Positions 1 to 7,773 of a DNA stretch of 63,064 bases are shown one piece after another. Position numbers and translations under genes: made by a program. Source of the DNA: Porphyromonadaceae bacterium UBA7042 (GTDB lineage: Bacteria; Bacteroidota; Bacteroidia; Bacteroidales; Muribaculaceae); the NCBI GenBank assembly GCA_002494015.1, contig DLAR01000074.1, positions 1,220-64,283 on the forward strand. The letters are read 5' to 3'. Below the pieces are notes generated by a model. It did not search any database and was not told the DNA's origin. It was given only the letters and a program-made list of their open reading frames with translations. Each line of letters opens with the position of its first letter. The first letter of the stretch is position 1.

Positions 1-381
1 GGTGAAGCCGGTGACAACGTAGGCCTCCTTCTCCGCGGTATCGACAAGAAGGAAATCAAGCGTGGTATGGTAATCTGCCACCCCGGAGTTGTTAAACCCC
101 ACAGCAAATTCAAGGCTTCTGTCTACATCCTCAAGAAAGAGGAAGGTGGCCGTCACACTCCGTTCCACAATCACTACCGTCCCCAGTTCTACATCCGCAC
201 ACTTGACGTGACCGGTGAAATCACCCTTCCCGAAGGTGTAGAAATGGTAATGCCCGGTGACCACGTTGAAATCATCGTTGACCTCATCAACCCCGTAGCA
301 TGCGACACCGGTCTTCGTTTCGCTATCCGTGAAGGCGGCCGTACCGTTGGTTCAGGTCAGATCACTGAAATCCTCGACTAA
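1..381 (+). CDS. tuf: Elongation factor Tu, C-terminal part (5' end outside window)
   Basis: This is the last 126 codons of translation elongation factor Tu, the GTPase that delivers aminoacyl-tRNA to the ribosome. The reading frame is open from base 1. The visible part covers domains 2 and 3: a GLLLRGI segment, the RGMV...PHSKF stretch, the FHNHYRPQFYIRT strand and the C-terminal GGRTVGSGQ motif, all typical of bacterial EF-Tu. The GTP-binding domain lies upstream of the window. Position directly before tRNA-Trp and secE-nusG is the usual Bacteroidota order. A strong hairpin follows the stop codon. Confidence 0.97.
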   Translation, partial: GEAGDNVGLLLRGIDKKEIKRGMVICHPGVVKPHSKFKASVYILKKEEGGRHTPFHNHYRPQFYIRTLDVTGEITLPEGVEMVMPGDHVEIIVDLINPVACDTGLRFAIREGGRTVGSGQITEILD

Positions 382-436
382 TACAATATAAGTCGATTTC
401 CGGCGGGACACCGCGTCCTTGATGGAAAGAAAACCT

Positions 437-490
437 AAAATCGGCTCTCGGCAGCGAGAGTAATCTGAAAGTCGGGAGCCGATTTTACCT
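437..490 (+). terminator. Hairpin terminator between tuf and tRNA-Trp
   Basis: Bases 437-450 pair with 473-486 in a 14-bp stem with one G-T pair. The loop is about 22 bases and the right arm ends in TTTT. It lies 55 bases after the tuf stop and 6 bases before the tRNA, so it may end tuf transcription or be a processing point in a longer transcript. Confidence 0.65.
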
Positions 491-492
491 AT

Positions 493-565
493 ACGGGACT
501 AGCTCAGTTGGTAGAGCACCGGTCTCCAAAACCGGGTGTCGGGAGTTCGAGTCTCTCGTCCCGTG
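493..565 (+). tRNA. tRNA-Trp (anticodon CCA)
   Basis: A full cloverleaf can be drawn. The 7-bp acceptor stem pairs 493-499 with 558-564. The D arm is 502-517, the anticodon stem is 519-523 with 531-535, and the loop CTCCAAA gives anticodon CCA at 526-528. The T arm is 541-557 with loop TTCGAGT, and the discriminator base is G565. CCA is not encoded. It sits 17 bases before secE and is probably transcribed with it. Confidence 0.97.
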
Positions 566-582
566 CTTAGAAAAAATAAGAA

Positions 583-783
583 ATGAGCAAACTGAAACTA
601 CTTACGGATATCGAGGAGTCTTACACCGAGTTGCGGTATAAGACTTCTTGGCCTACTAAAGGCCAACTGGTCAAGAGCGCGATTATCGTGTTGATTGCTT
701 CCATCATTATTGCCGCGATAGTCTTTGTGATGGACCAGGTGGTCGATACTATCATGCACTTTATCTACGGTTTGGGTCAGTAA
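583..783 (+). CDS. secE: Preprotein translocase subunit SecE
   Basis: This 66-residue protein has a basic amphipathic N-terminal half with the typical SWPTKGQL segment (about residues 22-29), followed by one hydrophobic helix at about residues 31-50. That is the short single-helix SecE form. SecE clamps SecY in the SecYEG channel of the inner membrane. It lies between tRNA-Trp and nusG, with 20 bases to nusG, which is the conserved order. Only an A-rich stretch precedes the start, with no GGAGG-type ribosome site. Confidence 0.93.
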   Translation: MSKLKLLTDIEESYTELRYKTSWPTKGQLVKSAIIVLIASIIIAAIVFVMDQVVDTIMHFIYGLGQ

Positions 784-803
784 TCTTTTAACGTCGATAA
801 TCA

Positions 804-1352
804 ATGGCTGAAGGAAAGAAAGCATGGTACGTTCTGCGTGCCATCTCGGGCAAGGAAGCCAAGGTCAAGGAGGTTTTGGATGCAGCAATCCGTAACACCG
901 ACCTCGGTAAATATGTCTTCCAAGTATTGATTCCTACTGAAAAAGTGCTGACCGTGCGTAACGGAAAGAAGGTTATCAAAGAAAAAAACCTTTATTCCGG
1001 CTACGTCTTTGTCGAGTGTGATCTTCAAGGCGAAGTTCTCTATGAACTGCGCAATACCACTAACGTTATCGATTTCCTCAGGGGTCGCGGAAAAAACGCA
1101 GCTCCCGAGGCATTGCGTGAAAGCGAAGTGCGTAGGATGCTCGGTGCAGCCGACGCGCTGATTGACACTGCCGATGACGGTAATGACTACATGGTGGGCG
1201 AATCGGTGAAGGTGACTTTCGGCCCTTTCAACGGATTCTCCGGCACAATTGAGGAAGTCAACCGCGAGAAAAAGAAACTGAAGGTAATGGTCAAGATCTT
1301 CGGGCGTAAAACCCCGCTTGAACTTGAAAATTCGCAGGTAGAGCGTGAATAG
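804..1352 (+). CDS. nusG: Transcription termination/antitermination protein NusG
   Basis: The protein is 182 residues, normal for NusG. The N-terminal NGN domain starts with KAWYVLRAISGKE and contains the LYSGYVFVE strand (about residues 63-71). The C-terminal KOW domain is seen as VGESVKVTFGPFNGFSGTIE (about residues 131-150). NusG binds the RNA polymerase clamp and links it to Rho or to ribosomal protein S10. It follows secE by 20 bases and is followed by a 194-base structured spacer before rplK. Confidence 0.97.
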   Translation: MAEGKKAWYVLRAISGKEAKVKEVLDAAIRNTDLGKYVFQVLIPTEKVLTVRNGKKVIKEKNLYSGYVFVECDLQGEVLYELRNTTNVIDFLRGRGKNAAPEALRESEVRRMLGAADALIDTADDGNDYMVGESVKVTFGPFNGFSGTIEEVNREKKKLKVMVKIFGRKTPLELENSQVERE

Positions 1353-1546
1353 CCCCACGCGGTGACACGCCCTCAGTGGCACTGACCCCGGCGCTGAAAA
1401 GAGACGGGGGATTGTCATGTGGAAATGTCACCCCGGGAGATGCTGGAATTAGCCGCAGCGCTCCTGCCGGTTACGAGGCAGCGGCTGCACGGTGACTGAA
1501 CAGTGTCGTTTTAACCGATTAACAACTTTATAAACTAAGATTTATC
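1353..1546 (+). promoter_or_regulatory. Structured leader upstream of rplK
   Basis: This 194-base spacer has no gene but much pairing potential. GTGACA at 1362-1367 can pair with TGTCAC at 1426-1431. CCCCG at 1386-1390 and CCCCGG at 1431-1436 compete for the same partner, CGGGG(G) at 1405-1410. A further stem pairs 1451-1456 with 1481-1486 and, past an 8-base bulge, 1465-1468 with 1477-1480. Mutually exclusive pairings ahead of the L11-L1 genes fit a leader for feedback control. L1 control of its operon is known in other bacteria; its use here is inference. Confidence 0.45.
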
Positions 1547-1990
1547 ATGGCTAAAGAAATTGCAGGTCAGATTAAATTGCAAATCAAAGGAGGAGCCGCA
1601 AATCCTTCGCCTCCCGTTGGTCCCGCCCTTGGTTCCAAGGGTATCAACATCATGGAGTTTTGCAAGCAATTCAATGCCCGCACACAGGACAAGGCTGGCA
1701 AAATCCTGCCTGTTGTAATTACTTATTACACTGACAAGAGCTTCGACTTCATAGTCAAGACTCCCCCTGTCGCTATCCAGCTCCTTGAAGCTACAAAGCT
1801 CAAGAGCGGTTCCAAGCAGCCCAACCGTAACAAGGTGGGCGAAGTGACTTGGGAACAAGTCAAGGCTATCGCCGAAGACAAGATGCCTGACTTGAACTGC
1901 TTTACCGTTGCATCGGCAATGCGCATGGTTGCCGGAACTGCAAGAAGTATGGGTATCACCGTGAAAGGTGCTTTTCCTGAAAACCTCTAA
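1547..1990 (+). CDS. rplK: 50S ribosomal protein L11
   Basis: The 147-residue protein matches L11 along its length. The N-terminal domain shows GQIKLQIKGGAANPSPPVGP with the conserved proline-rich loop and GSKGINIMEFCKQFN. The C-terminal rRNA-binding domain ends in ASAMRMVAGTARSMGI. L11 binds the GTPase-associated centre of 23S rRNA. The start ATG at 1547 follows the structured leader, and rplA starts 14 bases after the stop. Confidence 0.98.
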   Translation: MAKEIAGQIKLQIKGGAANPSPPVGPALGSKGINIMEFCKQFNARTQDKAGKILPVVITYYTDKSFDFIVKTPPVAIQLLEATKLKSGSKQPNRNKVGEVTWEQVKAIAEDKMPDLNCFTVASAMRMVAGTARSMGITVKGAFPENL

Positions 1991-2004
1991 AAACTTCAAT
2001 TGAC

Positions 2005-2700
2005 ATGAGTAAACTGACGAAAAATCAAAAGTTGGCCCAAGAGAAGATTGAAGCTGGCCGAGTTTATACTCTTGCTGAAGCCGTGGAACTCGTGAAAGAA
2101 ATTACTTTCACCAAATTTGACGCTTCCCTTGACATGGATGTCCGCCTCGGCGTTGACCCCCGTAAGGCTAACCAGATGGTGCGTGGCGTTGTTACGCTCC
2201 CCAACGGAACCGGTAAACAAGTGCGTGTACTTGTCCTCTGCAACTCCGACGCTGAAGCTGCCGCCAAGGCCGCCGGTGCCGACTATGTTGGTCTGGACGA
2301 ATATATCGAAAAAATCAAAGGCGGCTGGACCGATGTCGATGTCATCATCACTCAGCCCGCTATCATGGGTAAGATTGGTGCCCTCGGCCGTATCCTCGGC
2401 CCCCGCGGCCTCATGCCTAACCCCAAGAGCGGAACTGTGACTGTAGATGTCGCCAAGGCTGTCGAGGAAGTGAAAAAAGGTAAGATCGACTTCAAGGTTG
2501 ACAAGAACGGTATCGTTCACTCGTCTATCGGCAAGGTGTCATTCACACCCCAGCAGATGCGTGAGAACGCCCGCGAGTTTGTCAACACGCTGATCAAGCT
2601 GAAACCCGCTACCGCCAAGGGTACCTATATCAAGAGTATTTATCTTTCGAGCACAATGAGTCCCGGTATCAAGATTGATTCCAAGTCAATCGACGAATAA
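2005..2700 (+). CDS. rplA: 50S ribosomal protein L1
   Basis: The 231-residue protein is a normal-length L1. Diagnostic segments are FDASLDMDVRLGVDPRKANQ near residues 38-57, then MGKIGALGRILGPRGLMPNPK (about residues 122-142), and the closing KSIYLSSTMSPGIKID. L1 forms the mobile stalk at the ribosomal E site and in other bacteria represses its own operon by binding the mRNA. It is followed by rplJ after 18 bases, which leaves no room for a separate L10 leader. Confidence 0.98.
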   Translation: MSKLTKNQKLAQEKIEAGRVYTLAEAVELVKEITFTKFDASLDMDVRLGVDPRKANQMVRGVVTLPNGTGKQVRVLVLCNSDAEAAAKAAGADYVGLDEYIEKIKGGWTDVDVIITQPAIMGKIGALGRILGPRGLMPNPKSGTVTVDVAKAVEEVKKGKIDFKVDKNGIVHSSIGKVSFTPQQMRENAREFVNTLIKLKPATAKGTYIKSIYLSSTMSPGIKIDSKSIDE

Positions 2701-2718
2701 CTTAAAACTGATTGAACA

Positions 2719-3243
2719 ATGAAAAAGGAAGATAAAATTGTTGTTATAGAAAAAATCGCTCAGACTCTCAAAGAGTACAGCTGTTTTTACCTTGCCGAGA
2801 CCGCAGGCCTTGATGCCGAGCAGACTACCAACCTCCGCCGCGCCTGCAACAAGGCCGACATCAAGCTGATGGTTGTCAAGAACACCCTGCTTCACAAGGC
2901 TCTCGAGTCACTTGACGGTGACTTCTCTGAACTCTATTCTTCTCTTGAAGGTCCTACTTCTGTGATGTTCTCCAACGTGGGCAACGCCCCCGCCAAGCTC
3001 ATCAAGGAAATGACCGGCAAGGACAAGACCCTCCCCCGTTTCAAGGCCGCTTATGTTGAAGAGACCGTATATGTCGGAGAAAACCAGCTCGACACCCTCG
3101 TTGCTATCAAGAGCAAGAACGAGCTTATCGCCGACGTTGTCGCACTTCTTCAGTCGCCCGCCAAGAATGTTGTTTCCGCACTTCAGAGTGGTGGCAACAA
3201 ACTCCACGGAATCCTTGAAACTCTTTCCAAGAAAGAGGCTTAA
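2719..3243 (+). CDS. rplJ: 50S ribosomal protein L10
   Basis: The protein is 174 residues, within the usual L10 range. It shows the KKEDKIVVIEKIAQTLKEY start, the TTNLRRACNKADIKLMVVKNTL region and a C-terminal helix (ALLQSPAKNVVSALQSGGNK, about residues 143-162) that binds L7/L12 dimers. It anchors the ribosomal stalk. A 92-base spacer with a 6-bp GC hairpin (GCCGGG with CCCGGC) separates it from rplL. Confidence 0.97.
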   Translation: MKKEDKIVVIEKIAQTLKEYSCFYLAETAGLDAEQTTNLRRACNKADIKLMVVKNTLLHKALESLDGDFSELYSSLEGPTSVMFSNVGNAPAKLIKEMTGKDKTLPRFKAAYVEETVYVGENQLDTLVAIKSKNELIADVVALLQSPAKNVVSALQSGGNKLHGILETLSKKEA

Positions 3244-3335
3244 TAGGCTGATTTCAACGGCCGGGGCCGCATAATTCCCGGCATCCCCAATATTTTACCC
3301 AACCAACAAAAATAACAATTAAATCATATACTAAA

Positions 3336-3710
3336 ATGGCAGATTTAAAAGCTTTTGCAGAACAATTAGTTAACCTCTCAGTTAAGGAAGTAAACGAACT
3401 TGCTCAGATTCTCAAGGACGAGTATGGCATCGAACCCGCTGCTGCCGCTGTCGCAGTTGCTGCCGGTCCCGCTGCAGGTGCTCCCGCTGAAGAAGAAAAG
3501 ACTTCATTCGACGTAGTCCTCAAGTCAGCTGGCGCCTCTAAGCTCGCCGTTGTTAAACTCGTGAAGGAACTCACCGGTCTTGGCCTCAAGGAAGCTAAGG
3601 AAATGGTTGACGGTACTCCCAGCGTCATCAAAGAAGGTGTCGCTAAGGCTGATGCCGAAGGCCTCAAGAAGCAGCTCGAAGAAGCCGGCGCTGAAGTTGA
3701 GCTTAAATAA
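3336..3710 (+). CDS. rplL: 50S ribosomal protein L7/L12
   Basis: The 124-residue acidic protein has the three expected parts: an N-terminal dimerisation region, an Ala/Pro-rich hinge (about residues 36-53) and the globular C-terminal domain with KTSFDVVLKSAGASKLAVVK and the LGLKEAKEMVDG helix that contacts elongation factors. It is the multi-copy stalk protein. A hairpin follows the stop codon and precedes rpoB. Confidence 0.98.
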   Translation: MADLKAFAEQLVNLSVKEVNELAQILKDEYGIEPAAAAVAVAAGPAAGAPAEEEKTSFDVVLKSAGASKLAVVKLVKELTGLGLKEAKEMVDGTPSVIKEGVAKADAEGLKKQLEEAGAEVELK

Positions 3711-3732
3711 TAACCCTGTTAATCAGGTAGAT

Positions 3733-3768
3733 AGGTTAAGAATCATCTTTACAGTTGATTCTTAACCT
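3733..3768 (+). terminator. Attenuator-like hairpin between rplL and rpoB
   Basis: Bases 3733-3745 pair perfectly with 3756-3768 (13 bp, 10-base loop), followed by a T-rich run. The place matches the rplL-rpoB attenuator known in other bacteria, which lowers RNA polymerase output relative to L7/L12. Partial termination here is inference. Confidence 0.6.
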
Positions 3769-3817
3769 TTCGTGTTCTTTTTAAAGTTGAGTTCCTTTAA
3801 TGTTTATTAACCAATAG

Positions 3818-6800
3818 ATGTCAGTTACAACAGATAAACCCCGTGTTAACTTCGCGTCGGTAAAAAATCCTCTGCCTTATCCCGACTTTCTGGAGGTGCA
3901 ACTGAAATCGTTCCGCGATTTCCTACAGCTTGACACCCCCCCGGAAAAAAGAAATAATGAGGGGCTCTTCAAAGTATTTGCCGAGAATTTCCCTATCGCG
4001 GACACTCGCAACAACTTTGTACTTGAATTCCTTGATTACTATATCGACCCCCCGCGCTATTCGATTGAAGAATGTCTTGAACGCGGCCTTACATATAGTG
4101 TCCCCCTCAAAGCCAAATTAAAGCTATACTGTACCGACCCTGACCACGAGGACTTTGCAACTGTGATACAGGATGTGTATCTCGGCCCAATCCCTTACAT
4201 GACCGAGAAAGGCACATTTGTTATCAATGGCGCGGAGCGCGTTGTCGTTTCCCAGTTGCACCGCAGTCCCGGTGTGTTCTTCGGACAGTCAACCCATGCC
4301 AACGGTACTAAACTCTACTCGGCGCGTATTATCCCATTCCGCGGTTCGTGGATTGAGTTTGCAACCGACATCAATAACGTGATGTATGCCTACATCGACC
4401 GCAAGAAGAAGCTCCCCGTGACAACCCTGTTGCGCGCAATCGGTCTTGAAAGCGATAAAGACATCATCGAAATTTTCGGACTCGCCGAGGAGGTCAAGGT
4501 CAACAAGACCAATCTCAAAAAGGCTGTCGGACGAAAGCTCGCCGCCCGTGTCCTCAAGACTTGGGTGGAGGATTTTGTCGACGAAGATACCGGCGAGGTT
4601 GTTTCAATCGAGCGTAACGACGTTATCCTCGACCGTGAGACTGTCCTTGAAGAAGACAACATTCAGGAAATTCTCGACTCGGGTGTGGCCACTGTCCTTC
4701 TCCACAGGGAAGATGCCAACACTTCCGACTACTCGATTATCTTCAATACCCTCCAGAAAGATACATCCAACTCTGAAAAGGAGGCTATACAATATATCTA
4801 CCGTCAGCTCCGCAACGCCGAGCCGCCGGACGATGCCAGCGCACGCGAGGTTATTACCAACCTCTTCTTCTCCGAGAAACGTTATGACCTCGGCGAGGTA
4901 GGACGCTACCGCATCAACAAAAAACTCGGTCTGACCACTTCGATGGACGTGAAGGTCCTTACTAAGGAAGACATCATCGCCATCATCAAGTATCTCATCG
5001 AGCTCATCAACTCCAAGACCGATGTCGATGACATCGACCACTTGAGCAACCGCCGCGTGCGCACTGTCGGCGAGCAGCTCTACAATCAGTTCGGCGTAGG
5101 TCTCGCCCGCATGTCGCGCACAATCCGTGAGCGCATGAATGTGCGTGACAACGAGGTATTCACCCCCATTGACCTTATCAACGCCAAGACTATCTCAAGC
5201 GTCATCAACACCTTCTTCGGCACCAACGCTCTGTCCCAGTTCATGGACCAGACCAACCCCCTTGCCGAGATTACCCACAAGCGCCGTATGTCGGCCCTTG
5301 GCCCCGGTGGTCTGTCGCGCGAGCGTGCCGGTTTCGAGGTGCGAGACGTTCACTACACCCACTATGGCCGTCTGTGCCCCATCGAGACGCCTGAAGGCCC
5401 TAACATCGGCCTTATTTCATCGCTTTGCGTCTATGCCAAAATCAACGACCTCGGTTTCATCGAGACTCCCTATCGCGAGGTTAAGGATTCGCGCGTAAAC
5501 CTTAACAACGACGAGGTAATCTACCTGACCGCCGAGATTGAGGAAGGCAAAGTAATCGCTCAGGGCAACGCCCCCGTCAATGACGACGGTTCCTTCCAGC
5601 GCGACCGCGTCAAGGCCCGTCTTGATGCCGACTTCCCCATCGTTCCCCCATCCGAGGTAGAACTGATGGATGTGTCGCCCACACAGATTGCCTCTATCGC
5701 GGCATCTCTCATCCCCTTCCTTGAGCACGACGACGCTAACCGCGCCCTCATGGGATCTAACATGATGCGTCAGGCAGTTCCCCTCCTCCGCAGCGAGTCA
5801 CCCATCGTCGGCACAGGCATCGAAGGACAGCTCATCCGTGACAGCCGCACTCAGATCATGGCCGAAGGCCCCGGTGTCATCGAGTTTGTCGACGCTACCG
5901 TAATCCGCATCCGCTACGACCGCACCGAAGATGAAGAATTTGTTTCATTCGAGGACAGCGTCAAAGAATACCACCTGCCCAAGTTCCGCAAGACCAACCA
6001 AAGCACGACCATCGACCTCCGTCCCATCTGTAAAAAAGGACAGCGCGTCAACGGTGGCGAAATCCTCACCGAAGGTTACTCTACCGAGAACGGCGAACTC
6101 GCCCTCGGCCGCAACCTCAAGGTCGCATTCATGCCTTGGAAAGGTTACAACTACGAGGACGCTATCGTGCTCAACGAGCGCGTAGTGCGCGAAGACATCC
6201 TCACCTCGGTACATGTCGACGAGTACTCGCTCGAAGTGCGCGAGACCAAGCGAGGCATGGAAGAACTCACCAGCGACATCCCCAATGTCAGCGAGGATGC
6301 CACCAAGGACCTCGACGAGCGCGGCATTATCCGTGTCGGTGCTCACGTTGTCCCCGGCGACATCATGATCGGTAAGATTACGCCTAAAGGCGAAAGCGAC
6401 CCCACCCCCGAGGAAAAACTCCTCCGCGCCATCTTCGGCGACAAGGCCGGTGACGTAAAAGACGCTTCGCTCAAGGCTTCTCCCTCGCTCAAGGGCGTGG
6501 TCATCGGCACCAACCTGTTCCAGCGCGCCGAGAAAAAGAAGAAAACCAAGGCTGCAAACGCCCTTCTTCCCAAGCTCGACGAGGAATATGAAGAACGTCT
6601 CAACTCGCTCAAGGACCTTCTCGTTGAAAAGCTCATGACGCTCACCAACGGCAAGACCTCGCAGGGCGTGAAAGACTTCCTCGGAACCGACATAATCCCC
6701 AAGGGAGCCAAATTCTCCGCCGCGACACTGCGCGACATCGACTATGACACAATCAACCTGTCAAAGTGGACTGCCGACGCTCACCGCAACGACATGATTC

Positions 6801-7630
6801 GTGCAACAATCGTCAACTACCTCCGCAAGTCCAAGGAGATTGACGCCGAGCTGCGCCGCAAGAAATTTGACATCTCGATTGGCGACGAACTCCCCTCGGG
6901 CATCATGAAGATGGCCAAGGTATATGTAGCCAAGAAACGCAAAATCAGCGTGGGTGACAAGATGGCAGGCCGTCACGGTAACAAAGGTATCGTTTCCCGC
7001 ATCGTGCGTCAGGAAGATATGCCCTTCCTCGCCGACGGTACCCCTGTCGACATCGTCCTCAACCCGCTGGGTGTGCCTTCGCGTATGAACCTCGGTCAGA
7101 TATTCGAGACCGTTCTCGGATGGGCCGGACGCGAACTGGGCGAGAAATTCGCCACACCCATCTTCGACGGTGCGACCCTCGACGACCTCAACGCTTGGAC
7201 CGACAAGGCCGGTATCCCCCGCTATGGCAAGACCTACCTCTACGACGGTGGCACCGGCGAGCGTTTCGACCAGCCTGCGACCGTAGGTGTCATCTACATG
7301 CTCAAGCTCGGTCACATGGTCGAGGACAAGATGCACGCACGCTCGATTGGTCCCTACTCGCTCATTACCCAGCAGCCCCTCGGCGGTAAGGCCCAGTTTG
7401 GTGGTCAGCGTTTCGGAGAGATGGAAGTTTGGGCGCTCGAAGCATTCGGCGCATCCCACATCCTACAGGAGATTATCACCGTTAAGAGTGACGACGTTAC
7501 AGGCCGCAGCAAAGCCTACGAGGCTATTGTCAAGGGCGACGCGATGCCACCGGCCGGTATCCCCGAATCTCTCAACGTGCTTCTCCACGAGCTTCGCGGC
7601 CTCGGCCTCAGCATCAATCTGGAGCAATAA
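3818..7630 (+). CDS. rpoB: DNA-directed RNA polymerase subunit beta
   Basis: The 1270-residue protein is the beta subunit of RNA polymerase. The rifampicin pocket (about residues 466-515) reads LSQFMDQTNPLAEITHKRR then SALGPGGLSRERAGF. The positions matching E. coli Asp516, His526 and Ser531 are unchanged, so a rifampicin-sensitive form is predicted. Later blocks include GRHGNKGIVSRI (about residues 1049-1060) and the closing hybrid-binding segment with QPLGGKAQFGGQRFGEMEVW. The start ATG at 3818 follows an AT-rich spacer without a clear ribosome site. rpoC follows after 143 bases. Confidence 0.99.
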   Translation: MSVTTDKPRVNFASVKNPLPYPDFLEVQLKSFRDFLQLDTPPEKRNNEGLFKVFAENFPIADTRNNFVLEFLDYYIDPPRYSIEECLERGLTYSVPLKAKLKLYCTDPDHEDFATVIQDVYLGPIPYMTEKGTFVINGAERVVVSQLHRSPGVFFGQSTHANGTKLYSARIIPFRGSWIEFATDINNVMYAYIDRKKKLPVTTLLRAIGLESDKDIIEIFGLAEEVKVNKTNLKKAVGRKLAARVLKTWVEDFVDEDTGEVVSIERNDVILDRETVLEEDNIQEILDSGVATVLLHREDANTSDYSIIFNTLQKDTSNSEKEAIQYIYRQLRNAEPPDDASAREVITNLFFSEKRYDLGEVGRYRINKKLGLTTSMDVKVLTKEDIIAIIKYLIELINSKTDVDDIDHLSNRRVRTVGEQLYNQFGVGLARMSRTIRERMNVRDNEVFTPIDLINAKTISSVINTFFGTNALSQFMDQTNPLAEITHKRRMSALGPGGLSRERAGFEVRDVHYTHYGRLCPIETPEGPNIGLISSLCVYAKINDLGFIETPYREVKDSRVNLNNDEVIYLTAEIEEGKVIAQGNAPVNDDGSFQRDRVKARLDADFPIVPPSEVELMDVSPTQIASIAASLIPFLEHDDANRALMGSNMMRQAVPLLRSESPIVGTGIEGQLIRDSRTQIMAEGPGVIEFVDATVIRIRYDRTEDEEFVSFEDSVKEYHLPKFRKTNQSTTIDLRPICKKGQRVNGGEILTEGYSTENGELALGRNLKVAFMPWKGYNYEDAIVLNERVVREDILTSVHVDEYSLEVRETKRGMEELTSDIPNVSEDATKDLDERGIIRVGAHVVPGDIMIGKITPKGESDPTPEEKLLRAIFGDKAGDVKDASLKASPSLKGVVIGTNLFQRAEKKKKTKAANALLPKLDEEYEERLNSLKDLLVEKLMTLTNGKTSQGVKDFLGTDIIPKGAKFSAATLRDIDYDTINLSKWTADAHRNDMIRATIVNYLRKSKEIDAELRRKKFDISIGDELPSGIMKMAKVYVAKKRKISVGDKMAGRHGNKGIVSRIVRQEDMPFLADGTPVDIVLNPLGVPSRMNLGQIFETVLGWAGRELGEKFATPIFDGATLDDLNAWTDKAGIPRYGKTYLYDGGTGERFDQPATVGVIYMLKLGHMVEDKMHARSIGPYSLITQQPLGGKAQFGGQRFGEMEVWALEAFGASHILQEIITVKSDDVTGRSKAYEAIVKGDAMPPAGIPESLNVLLHELRGLGLSINLEQ

Positions 7631-7666
7631 TAAAACAATCCGCATATATAAAGTGTGACTCAACTT

Positions 7667-7716
7667 TTTTCGGCGCATGCCGTCACCCTCACGGGTGGCG
7701 GCTGCCGCCCCGAAAA
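7667..7716 (+). other. Two-tier hairpin in the rpoB-rpoC spacer
   Basis: An inner 10-bp stem (7679-7688 with 7693-7702, loop TCAC, one G-T pair) sits inside an outer 7-bp stem (7667-7673 with 7710-7716). No T-run follows on the + strand, so it looks more like a processing or stability element than a terminator. Confidence 0.5.
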
Positions 7717-7773
7717 GACACGGGTCCCGCAATCTTCTTTTCCTCAAGTTAAAAACATCTTTTTAATACCTCT

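Noticed and set aside
2701..2718. L10 leader RNA before rplJ
   Set aside because: Only 18 bases separate rplA and rplJ, too short for the known leader.
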